5,062 bases of DNA from assembly GCA_047616325.1 (NCBI GenBank), contig JBLHGN010000263.1, positions 1 to 5,062 on the forward strand, in the 5' to 3' direction. The translations under genes and the position numbers were made by a program. Shown here in pieces: positions 1 to 5,062 of the stretch. The notes beneath the pieces were generated by a model. It saw only the letters and a list, made by a program, of their open reading frames with translations, made no database searches and was not told the DNA's origin. This DNA comes from JBLHGN01 sp047616325. Lineage in GTDB: Bacteria > Pseudomonadota > Gammaproteobacteria > Pseudomonadales > Cellvibrionaceae. The number at the start of each line of letters is the position of its first letter. Position 1 is the stretch's first letter.

Positions 1-133
1 CTCCGCTATTGGCTCGGATGTTTCTTTTAAGAAAAATTGCGGTACAACTTCAACCAAGGCACCAAAACTGATGGCTACAACCACTAGAACCAACATTAAA
101 CCTAGATTTTTCGACAATGTCATGATTTTTCAC
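1..133 (-). pseudogene. ccoO: ccoO, cbb3-type cytochrome c oxidase subunit II, 5' part, frameshifted near the start
   Basis: CcoO is the membrane-anchored monohaem c subunit that passes electrons to CcoN in the cbb3 oxidase. Only the N-terminal part is present; the haem-binding CXXCH lies beyond the left edge. From an ATG at 123-121, 41 codons are open and give a hydrophobic anchor (about residues 8-24, with LVLVVVAISFGALVEVV) followed by FFLKETSEPIAE, the typical CcoO opening. The usual family start (MKNHxIVEKN) is encoded from GTG 133-131, preceded by AAGGAG (147-142, 8-nt spacing), but that frame breaks at the A-run opposite 107-111. Five As are present where seven would restore GAA AAA AAT in frame. 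Translation could restart at ATG 123, giving MTLSKN, so a functional protein with an altered N-terminus cannot be excluded. GALVE and VPQFF differ from the common GGLVE and VPLFF, which suits relaxed selection. It lies downstream of the dead ccoN, so I favour a decaying gene. Confidence 0.8.
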
Positions 134-217
134 AGTCGCATCTCCTTAAACTGTTTGCGGCTGCACAGCCGGATCGTTGGCAGAGATTTGATTTGCACGG
201 CAGATTCGTTATTAATG

Positions 218-486
218 GTTTCCGGGTAGAGGCCGCCCTTACGGGCGACGACCCCCACAGATCCGTACGTGACCCTTTAGTCATACGGTTCCTCAAGTAC
301 CCCGGTGGTGTCGCAAGCACTCGCCAATACGTGCTTGAGACTGCAGCACTCCAGGACTATCAAACCCGTCTGCTTTCGTACCCATCGGTACTTATACACC
401 ACAACTCTACAATATTTCGGGGCTCAATAAGCAGCCTATGCACTCGCTACACCCTTGTTCCGCACGCCTCGTTACCTTGACCGCAC
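218..486 (-). mobile_element. Group II intron remnant, internally deleted, without intron-encoded protein
   Basis: Between ccoN and ccoO lies about 269 nt that is not cco coding sequence. On the minus strand it begins GTGCGG (486-481), matching the GUGYG 5' end of group II introns. It ends with recognisable domain V and domain VI hairpins (260-291 and about 222-256) and a CTACCCGG run with the expected unpaired A. A complete bacterial intron has roughly 600 nt of ribozyme plus a reverse transcriptase/maturase of 400 or more codons. Here only about 190 nt separate the 5' end from domain V, and no such reading frame exists, so most of domains I-IV is missing. The inferred insertion point is after a CAG codon near the end of ccoN. 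The 3' boundary (218 or a neighbouring base) is set only by the AY-like ending. This is a dead or trans-dependent remnant; the class is not assigned. Confidence 0.7.
222..291 (-). ncRNA. Group II intron domains V and VI
   Basis: Domain V spans 291-260 on the minus strand. Its basal stem pairs CCGTA with TACGG, a CG dinucleotide bulges on the 3' side, and the upper stem is TGACT/GGTCA with an AAAG loop. This matches the domain V fold but at 32 nt rather than the usual 34. The catalytic triad position reads AAC (in GAACCG) where AGC is usual, and the opposite strand has GGATC, leaving an A-A mismatch. Domain VI follows as GGGGG, an inner stem CGCCC-GTAA-GGGCG, and CTACCC, which contains the candidate branch-point A. 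The altered triad and short length suggest a weakened or inactive ribozyme core. Confidence 0.68.
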
Positions 487-1968
487 CTGGGTTTCGCTAC
501 TAACCTGTTGGCTAGACTTTAGTTTAGTGGGATTAGGAATTTCTTCCGCACCCACTGAGTAAATATAAGTCAGTTTCAGAATAGATATCATTCTTACCAA
601 GACTTCGGATCTCTCCGCACGATGATAGGCGTTGTAAGCCATTAACAACATTCCCAACAAGAAGAATGCACCACCTAAAAACCTAACAAAGTAACCGGGG
701 TAACTGGCTTCGACACTCTCAACAAAACTGTAGGTTAGGCTACCGTCGCGATTGAAAGCGCGCCACATTAGGCCCTGCAATATACCGTTCACCCACATAG
801 AGGCTGTATACAATACCGTGCCCACTGTCGCCAACCAAAAATGCGCGTTGATTAGAGGCACACTCCACATCTGTTTGCGGTTAAACAATACGGGAATTAA
901 ATGATAAATAGAACCGATGGAGATCATCGCCACCCAGCCCAGCGCACCAGAATGCACGTGACCAATGGTCCAGTCGGTATTGTGAGAAAGTGCATTTACG
1001 GTCTTGATACTCATCATCGGGCCGTCAAAGGTCGACATACCGTCGAAAGACAGAGACACCACCAAGAAGCGTAGGGTCGGTGCGCAATTTATGCCAGGCA
1101 CCCGAGAGCGTCATAATGCCGTTGATCATACCGCCCCAAGAAGGCGCGAGCAGAATCAGCGACATCACCATACCCAAAGTTTACGCCCAATCGGGCAGGG
1201 CTGAGTAATGCAGATGGTGGGAACCGGCCCACACGTAAATAGACACCAGCGCCCAAAAGTGAACAATAGAAAGCTGATAGGAATACACTGGGCGGCCCGC
1301 TTGCTTCGGAACAAAGTAATACATAATGCCGAGAAAGCCTGCGGTCAAGAAAAAGCCCACTGCATTGTGGCCGTACCACCACTGCACCATGGCGTCCATC
1401 GCGCCGCTATACGCCGAATAGGACGTCATAGGGCTCACAGGAATGGCCATGCTGTTGACGATATGCAGTATGGCAACAGTGATAATAAAGGCACCAAAGA
1501 ACCAGTTGGCCACATAAATGTGTGAGGTCTTTCACTTTATGATCGCACCAAAAAATACAATCGCGTAGGCCACTCAAGCTCGGCGTATTCCTTTGCGCTG
1601 GTACACCCCATGGGCAAGGTTATAGCTGCAGCAACAATAACGGCCTGCCAGCCCCAAAAGGTAAAGGGAATAAGCAAGCCGCCAAATAAACGCACCTGAC
1701 AGGTTCTTTGCGCTACATAATAAGAGGTAGCAAATAATGCGCATACACCAAAGGCGACGATAACCGCATTGGTGTGCAACGGGCGCAACCGCCCAAAGTG
1801 AGAATAGGGTTAAAATAAATCGTTGAGTTCAGGCCATACCAGTTGCGCCGCTAGCAATACGCCAACCGACATACCGACAATTCCCCAAACGATGGTCATG
1901 ATGGCAAACTGCCGAACCACCTTATAGTTGTAATTTGGCTACTCAGACGATGCCAATTCACTACCCAT
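487..1968 (-). pseudogene. ccoN: ccoN, cbb3-type cytochrome c oxidase catalytic subunit I, multiply disrupted
   Basis: CcoN is the integral-membrane catalytic subunit (about 470-480 aa, 12 helices) that reduces O2 at a haem b3-CuB centre. Family sequence can be followed almost throughout, from KVVRQFAIMT near the start to MLLMAYNAY near the end. The metal ligands are still encoded in the pieces: LRPLHTNAV (haem b), WWYGHNAV and SHHLHY (CuB), and GHVHSGALGW (haem b3 and b); the cross-linked Tyr survives in IYVWAGSHH. It cannot be translated. In-frame stops are TAG at codon 10 (1941-1939), TAA at codon 53 (1812-1810), TGA (1534-1532, where the family has Arg) and TAA (1183-1181, where it has Gln). 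About 34 nt are missing near 1567, after the EWP motif, and about 5 nt near 1073-1078, after the LRTDP motif. Substitutions at conserved sites (GSHH for GPHH, FDGMSTF for FYGMSTF, SHNTDW for SHYTDW) fit loss of selection. The start is ATG 1968-1966 behind AGGAAAG. The 3' end is interrupted by the intron remnant; read through into it, the frame stops at 474-472. Confidence 0.95.
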
Positions 1969-2013
1969 AGCGCTTTCCTGTTGTTTTTTGTTTTATATGT
2001 AAGATTGAGGCCT

Positions 2014-2062
2014 CGTATATATACGCCAATAATGCGTAACAAAGCTCAAATACGTCGTATTT
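2014..2062. repeat. Two palindromes in the ccoN leader
   Basis: CGTATATATACG (2014-2025) is a perfect 12-bp palindrome. AAATACG-T-CGTATTT (2048-2062) is a perfect 7-bp inverted repeat around one base. Their centres are about 35 bp apart, inside the inferred ccoN 5' leader. They could be operator sites or weak RNA hairpins, or be chance in AT-rich DNA. No known operator is recognised. Confidence 0.4.
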
Positions 2063-2182
2063 TTAATACGTTAGAAGATCTAATGACTGAAAATTCAACA
2101 CATCACCTGCATCGAATTGGCTCGCCGGCAGCACAATGTGCGAGAGGCGCCAACAACACCCCAAATTTACCCCCTAAAGAAT

Positions 2183-2230
2183 AGAAGAGATTATAGACAT
2201 GAAGGGCCACTCACACTTGATTTTCGTCAA
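2183..2230 (-). promoter_or_regulatory. FNR/ANR-box promoter of the cco operon
   Basis: On the minus strand TTGAC-GAAA-ATCAA (2230-2217) matches the FNR consensus TTGAT-N4-ATCAA at 9 of 10 defined bases. A perfect TATAAT -10 box lies at 2195-2190. A start 7 nt beyond it (about 2182-2183) puts the box centre (2223.5) close to -41.5, the standard class II FNR activating position. This is the expected control of cbb3 oxidase genes under low oxygen. It would give a leader of about 215 nt before the ccoN ATG. The promoter appears undamaged although the gene is not. Confidence 0.8.
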
Positions 2231-2324
2231 AGGTAGAATGACCCCGTGAACAACACAAATGTATTTACGATCTATCGGGAGCTAGACGAAAAAATCTACG
2301 CTAATTTTACACTTCAAGTAAGCC

Positions 2325-2366
2325 GCGCGCCTCACTCAAGCGACGCAGCTCACTTAATCGGCGCGC
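2325..2366. repeat. GC-rich inverted repeat, 7-bp arms
   Basis: GCGCGCC (2325-2331) and GGCGCGC (2360-2366) are perfect complements separated by 28 nt. A further GC pair can form beyond one mismatch (2322-2323 with 2368-2369). No T-run follows, so it is not a terminator by itself. It could be a stem of a structured RNA between the FNR box and the argG terminator. Confidence 0.45.
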
Positions 2367-2386
2367 AGCAATTCAGCGCCACATAG

Positions 2387-2416
2387 AAAAAACAGCTCGT
2401 AGTGCTGCCTTTTTTT
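2387..2416. terminator. Bidirectional Rho-independent terminator, argG 3' end
   Basis: The arrangement is A6 (2387-2392), CAGC, a 7-nt loop, GCTG, CC, then T7 (2410-2416). On the minus strand, the argG direction, the hairpin lies 20-50 nt past the argG stop and is followed by TTTTTT. On the plus strand it is followed by TTTTTTT, so it can stop transcription both ways. The GC part of the stem is only 4 bp, but the flanking A and T tracts extend it. Confidence 0.7.
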
Positions 2417-2436
2417 CAGCAAGTAAGAATTCAAGG

Positions 2437-3660
2437 TTAAAGCGACGAACGACCTTTCTTAGCCGCTATACGCAACCTTAAAGCATTAAGTTTAATGAAG
2501 CCTTCGGCGTCTTTTTGATTATAGGCACCGGCGTCATCTTCAAAAGTGGCCATTTTTTCATCAAAAAGACTGTCCTGAGAACGGCGACCAACGGCCGACA
2601 CGGCACCTTTATAGAGCTTAATACGCACATCCCCATTTACCACGGTCTGCGACGCGTCAATTGCAGCTTGTAGCATTTTTCGCTCTGGGCTCCACCAGTA
2701 ACCGTTGTAAATTAGCTCGGCGTATTTGGGCATTAAGGAATCTTTTAGATGCGCGGCCTCACGATCTAATGTAAGCGATTCTATAGCGCGATGGGCGCGC
2801 ATTAGGATAGTACCGCCGGGCGTTTCATAACAGCCCCGCGCCTTCATACCCACATAACGGTTTTCAACAATATCCAAACGCCCAACACCGTGAGCGCCGC
2901 CCTTTTTGTTGAGCGTCTCCAATATAGTGGCCGGTGACATCGCGTCGCCATCTATAGCAACCGGATCGCCATTTTTGAAACTAATCTCGATGTATTCGGG
3001 GGTATCTGGGGCCGCTTCCGGCGCTACCGACCAGCGCCACATATCCTCTTCGGCTTCGGTCCAAGGGTCTTCTAGCACACCACCTTCATAAGAAATGTGC
3101 AGTAGATTGGCATCCATGGAGTAAGGTGATTTAGTTTTCGCCTTGGCGTAGTCCACTGGAATATTGTGCTCTTTACAATAGGCCATTAAGGTTTCGCGGG
3201 AGGTAAGGTCCCATTCTCGCCAGGGGGCTATCACCTGAATACCGGGCTTTAAGGCGTAGGCGCCCAATTCAAACCGTACCTGATCATTACCCTTACCCGT
3301 GGCACCGTGAGAGATGGCGTCGGCACCGGTCTCATTGGCAATCTCAATAAGACGCTTGGCGATCAACGGGCGCGCAATGGAGGTGCCCAAGAGGTATTCA
3401 CCCTCATAAATAGCGTTAGCACGAAACATGGGGAAAACAAAGTCACGGGCAAACTCTTCACGTAAGTCGTCGATGTATATTTCTTTAACACCCATGGCTT
3501 GGGCCTTGGCGCGCGCAGGTTCGACCTCTTCACCTTGCCCAATGTCGGCGGTGAAGGTCACCACTTCACACCGGTAGTTCTCTTGAAGCCATTTAACAAT
3601 TACCGAAGTGTCTAAACCTCCAGAATAGGCGAGCACGACTTTTTTAATAGAAGATGACAT
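2437..3660 (-). CDS. argG: Argininosuccinate synthase
   Basis: ArgG joins citrulline and aspartate with ATP cleavage to AMP and PPi, forming argininosuccinate, the penultimate step of arginine synthesis, in the cytoplasm as a homotetramer. The 407-aa product has the normal length of the type-1 family and is intact. AYSGGLDTS (11-19) is the N-type ATP pyrophosphatase PP-loop. HGATGKGNDQVRFE (118-131) is the second signature, involved in nucleotide and substrate binding. SPYSMDANLLHISYEGGVLEDP (about 178-199) and the C-terminal stretch with LYNG-like YNGYWWSPER (318-327) are typical of the family. ATG 3660-3658 is chosen because AAGGAG (3671-3666) precedes it by 5 nt. A -10 box lies about 70 nt upstream and a terminator follows, so it is probably monocistronic. 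No ARG operator (ArgR box) is evident. Its integrity is the control showing that the damage in ccoN is real. Confidence 0.98.
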   Translation of the reverse strand: MSSSIKKVVLAYSGGLDTSVIVKWLQENYRCEVVTFTADIGQGEEVEPARAKAQAMGVKEIYIDDLREEFARDFVFPMFRANAIYEGEYLLGTSIARPLIAKRLIEIANETGADAISHGATGKGNDQVRFELGAYALKPGIQVIAPWREWDLTSRETLMAYCKEHNIPVDYAKAKTKSPYSMDANLLHISYEGGVLEDPWTEAEEDMWRWSVAPEAAPDTPEYIEISFKNGDPVAIDGDAMSPATILETLNKKGGAHGVGRLDIVENRYVGMKARGCYETPGGTILMRAHRAIESLTLDREAAHLKDSLMPKYAELIYNGYWWSPERKMLQAAIDASQTVVNGDVRIKLYKGAVSAVGRRSQDSLFDEKMATFEDDAGAYNQKDAEGFIKLNALRLRIAAKKGRSSL

Positions 3661-3728
3661 TACTGCTCCTTACGAGCGCGTTGACTGGGCGAAAATAAAT
3701 GAAGGGTCCCGCGGAAACGGGCGCCGGG

Positions 3729-3748
3729 ATTATATCCCGAAAAACGGG
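3729..3748 (-). promoter_or_regulatory. Probable argG promoter -10 with adjoining inverted repeat
   Basis: A perfect TATAAT lies at 3734-3729 on the minus strand, 69 nt before the argG ATG. The matching -35 region (about 3752-3757) is poor (TGTTTT), so an activator may be needed or the promoter may be weak. CCCG (3736-3739) and CGGG (3745-3748) form a short inverted repeat against the upstream edge of the -10. A similar CCCG/CGGG pair occurs in the leader (about 3708-3721). These could be operator or leader stems; no known site is recognised. Confidence 0.5.
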
Positions 3749-3783
3749 TTAAAAACAGGCGTAATAGCGCGGATTTGTGTTGC

Positions 3784-3802
3784 CCGGCCTGAGCATGGCC
3801 GG
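3784..3802. repeat. Hairpin CCGGCC/GGCCGG between dps and argG
   Basis: CCGGCC (3784-3789) and GGCCGG (3797-3802) pair perfectly around a 7-nt loop, about 100 nt downstream of the dps stop. No T-run follows on either strand, so it is not a classical intrinsic terminator. It may still stabilise or end the dps mRNA. Two more CCGG-containing words occur at about 3836-3861. Nothing else is seen in the 244-nt gap apart from the argG promoter. Confidence 0.4.
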
Positions 3803-3904
3803 CACAGAGGTGCAGATTCAGCCAACATTTGCTCAGCCGGTAACGCTTATAAACGTGCCGGCGGCGAGTCCCTTAATTTGTAACATTAACTCACAACGTC
3901 TGCG

Positions 3905-4372
3905 CTACAACATCGAACGCAACATCCACGCCGTTTTTTCGTGCAATGACATACGGTCGGAGACCAATGACACGGTGGATTCATCGGCAGCTTCTTGCGC
4001 TAGCTTTAAAGCCTCGCGGCTAGTACGGATTACCTGTTCGTGATTTTTGGTGAGTATGGCCACCATATCTTTTGCCGAGGGAATGTCTTCCACTTCTTCT
4101 ACTCGGGTGAGCGCCGCTAGGGATTTGTAGGTTGCGGGTGCTGCAACTCCGAGCGTGCGTATACGCTCTGCAATGGCATCCACCGCCAGCGCCATTTCAG
4201 TGTAGTGCTCTTCAAACATCAAATGCAGTTCGCGAAACTGAGGACCAGTAACATTCCAATGGAAGTTATGGGTTTGCAGGTAAAGGGTGTAGGTATCAGC
4301 CAACAAATGTTTTAGGCCTTGCGCCACCTGAACACGGTCTTTCTCGTTAATGCCAATATCAATTATCGTCAT
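3905..4372 (-). CDS. dps: Dps-family ferritin-like protein
   Basis: Dps proteins form 12-subunit cages that oxidise and store iron using H2O2, protecting DNA in stationary phase and oxidative stress. The 155-aa product is full length for this family. Inter-subunit ferroxidase ligands are all visible: His38 (in NFHWN), His50 and Glu54 (in ELHLMFEE), and Asp65 and Glu69 (in AVDAIAER). The C-terminus (HEKTAWMLRSML) is also characteristic. The N-terminal tail is short, with only a few charged residues (MTIIDIGINEKDR), unlike the Lys-rich DNA-binding tail of E. coli Dps, so iron detoxification is more certain than DNA binding. ATG 4372-4370 is chosen because AGGAGA (4384-4379) precedes it by 6 nt and family similarity starts there; the frame stays open to 4444 but those codons look like leader. 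It has its own leader and is separated from argG by 244 nt. A peroxide-responsive promoter is expected but not shown. Confidence 0.93.
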   Translation of the reverse strand: MTIIDIGINEKDRVQVAQGLKHLLADTYTLYLQTHNFHWNVTGPQFRELHLMFEEHYTEMALAVDAIAERIRTLGVAAPATYKSLAALTRVEEVEDIPSAKDMVAILTKNHEQVIRTSREALKLAQEAADESTVSLVSDRMSLHEKTAWMLRSML

Positions 4373-4411
4373 GGAATTTCTCCTGTAGAACATGTGAAGG
4401 TAAATAGCTGT

Positions 4412-4433
4412 CGAGCTTTCACCGCCAAGCTCG
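4412..4433. repeat. Perfect 7-bp inverted repeat in the dps leader
   Basis: CGAGCTT (4412-4418) and AAGCTCG (4427-4433) are perfect complements around an 8-nt loop, 40-61 nt upstream of the dps start. CGCCAAGCTCG (4423-4433) recurs as CGCCAAGCTTG (4468-4478) with one change. It could be an mRNA leader hairpin or an operator. The rest of the dps-transposase gap (4434-4650) is AT-rich and shows no gene. Confidence 0.5.
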
Positions 4434-4651
4434 CAAAGGTACAAGTTTTGGCTACTTTACAGATTTACGCCAAGCTTGTTTAACATGGTAGGCCGTCTCG
4501 TAAAAAACAGATAATCTATTAACTTTATACACTCAATAGCCAAAGGCAATATTGATCCATACTCCAAGTCAAGATACTTAACTCAACTAAACAATTGGAC
4601 TTTGGACTGATTGGGCGACTAAAGTGGAAAAACAACAAAATAAATAAACTA

Positions 4652-4681
4652 TTGACAAAGTATCGCTAATCGCAAAATAAT
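4652..4681 (+). promoter_or_regulatory. Promoter of the transposase gene
   Basis: TTGACA (4652-4657) is a perfect -35 box. AATAAT (4676-4681) is a 5-of-6 match to the -10, with an 18-bp spacer. RNA would start at about 4688, roughly 50 nt before the transposase ATG and before the hairpin at 4702. Promoter-like sequences are common in AT-rich DNA, but the position and orientation fit. Confidence 0.6.
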
Positions 4682-4701
4682 TTTTATTAGCTAACAAAAT
4701 T

Positions 4702-4736
4702 TGTGCCTCTGAAAATACATCAATTTCAGAGGCACA
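4702..4736 (+). promoter_or_regulatory. Perfect 13-bp hairpin covering the transposase ribosome binding site
   Basis: TGTGCCTCTGAAA (4702-4714) and TTTCAGAGGCACA (4724-4736) are perfect complements around a 9-nt loop. The 3' arm ends 2 nt before the ATG at 4739 and contains the only Shine-Dalgarno-like sequence (AGAGG, 4728-4732). In RNA the hairpin would hide the ribosome binding site. No T-run follows, so it is not a terminator. It could also be a subterminal binding site for the transposase. Confidence 0.8.
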
Positions 4737-4738
4737 TC

Positions 4739-5062
4739 ATGAAAAATATCCGAGAAAAACTGGTAGATTTTCGCAATACGCTGTATCGTCTGTTACCGAA
4801 ATGTAAAGATGCTATCTTTGAGCTAATGGACGCGAATTCAGCATCGACTACTTCACTCAACAGCGTTGTTCATCTGAGTAAATCTGCATTTTTTACACGT
4901 CAATATCCTAGCATCACCGATGCGCAAACCGATGATTTAGAAGCAGCACAGTGGGATGATATTCAAAAGCTCATATGCTGCACAAGCCAACCGAAGGATA
5001 TGGCCTCCTATCACCGCTTTGTAGTAGATTGTACGCCTCAAGATAGGCTTCATGCAAAAACA
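4739..5062 (+). CDS. Probable IS transposase, N-terminal part (cut by window end)
   Basis: An open frame of 108 codons starts at ATG 4739 and runs off the right edge without a stop. The protein begins MKNIREKLVDFRNTLYRLLP and is soluble-looking, with no signal peptide or membrane segment. Residues 91-108 (YHRFVVDCTPQDRLHAKT) resemble the first catalytic-Asp strand of DDE transposases of the IS4-like type, with Asp97 as the candidate; the remaining catalytic residues would be beyond the window. This assignment rests on remembered similarity and not on a complete domain. It is the only plus-strand gene and points towards the minus-strand dps promoter region from outside. It has its own promoter and a hairpin over the ribosome binding site. 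No terminal inverted repeat of the element could be identified because the right end is absent. It may be intact or truncated. Confidence 0.6.
   Translation, partial: MKNIREKLVDFRNTLYRLLPKCKDAIFELMDANSASTTSLNSVVHLSKSAFFTRQYPSITDAQTDDLEAAQWDDIQKLICCTSQPKDMASYHRFVVDCTPQDRLHAKT

Larger units (their letters stand above)
2246..2416 (+). other. Candidate small transcript or 46-codon ORF divergent from the cco promoter
   Basis: This gap between argG and ccoN has no recognisable gene. On the plus strand a GTG at 2246 opens 46 codons ending at TAG 2384-2386, directly against a terminator (2387-2416). The peptide (starting MNNTNVFTIYRELDEKIYAN) resembles nothing I know, and there is no convincing ribosome binding site. 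A -10-like TAGAAT at 2234-2239 would start RNA at about 2246, which fits either a leaderless peptide or a roughly 170-nt RNA. The FNR box would then sit near -22, a repressing position. Inside is an inverted repeat (2325-2331/2360-2366). This may equally be a decayed gene or plain spacer. Confidence 0.2.

Noticed and set aside
193..480. Plus-strand frame of 95 codons across the intron remnant
   Set aside because: It is antisense to the group II intron structure, shows no family resemblance and has no ribosome binding site.
472..1513. Separate open frames at 472-1101, 1181-1513 and 1537-1788 on the minus strand as independent genes
   Set aside because: They are consecutive fragments of one ccoN, in order, and none has a plausible start or ribosome binding site.
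487..1968. Stop-codon reassignment or programmed frameshifting as an explanation for ccoN
   Set aside because: All three stop codon types occur inside ccoN, while argG and dps use stops normally. A 34-nt gap in a conserved region also cannot be explained by recoding.
1981..2184. Plus-strand frame of 67 codons in the ccoN leader
   Set aside because: There is no ribosome binding site and no recognisable family, and it lies antisense to the inferred ccoN leader.
3777..4043. Plus-strand frame of 88 codons
   Set aside because: It overlaps the dps 3' end in antisense, and its composition is that of a shadow of dps and a hairpin-rich spacer.
4514..4550. OxyR-like pattern upstream of dps on the minus strand (ATTG-N7-CTAT-N7-ATAA-N7-AGAT)
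   Set aside because: It matches the four tetrads at only 12 of 16 bases, in AT-rich DNA, and no clear -10 follows at the right distance. Chance is a sufficient explanation.

Overview
The window looks like chromosomal DNA of a marine-type gammaproteobacterium. A Cellvibrionales or Teredinibacter-like host is an impression from protein style, not a demonstrated identification. The pointers are a cbb3 oxidase operon in ccoN-ccoO order behind an FNR-type promoter, a type-1 argininosuccinate synthase, and a short ferritin-like Dps. There are no tRNA or rRNA genes and no CRISPR array.

All host genes are on the minus strand. Reading that strand from right to left gives: dps (4372-3905), argG (3660-2437), a bidirectional terminator (2387-2416), an unassigned stretch with a possible small transcript (2246-2416), an FNR-box promoter (2230-2183), a ccoN pseudogene (1968 to about 487), a shrunken group II intron remnant (486 to about 218) sitting at the last codons of ccoN, and the first part of ccoO (from 133 or 123, running off the left edge). 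On the plus strand the right edge holds the first 108 codons of a probable IS transposase, with its own promoter and a perfect 13-bp hairpin ending 2 nt before the start codon.

The main story is decay of one gene cluster between healthy neighbours. ccoN, the catalytic subunit of a high-affinity terminal oxidase, carries four in-frame stop codons and two frameshifting deletions. ccoO has a shortened poly-A run that shifts its usual N-terminus out of frame. The group II intron lacks its reverse transcriptase and most of its ribozyme, though domain V is still recognisable. argG and dps are intact, so sequencing error is an unlikely explanation. The FNR-type promoter ahead of ccoN looks unharmed, so the dead operon may still be transcribed at low oxygen.

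argG (arginine biosynthesis) and dps (iron storage and peroxide protection) each have their own ribosome binding site, and argG has its own promoter, so they are probably separate transcription units. The less expected structures are the mini group II intron at a stop codon, the hairpin that covers the transposase ribosome binding site, and the possible structured RNA divergent from the FNR box.
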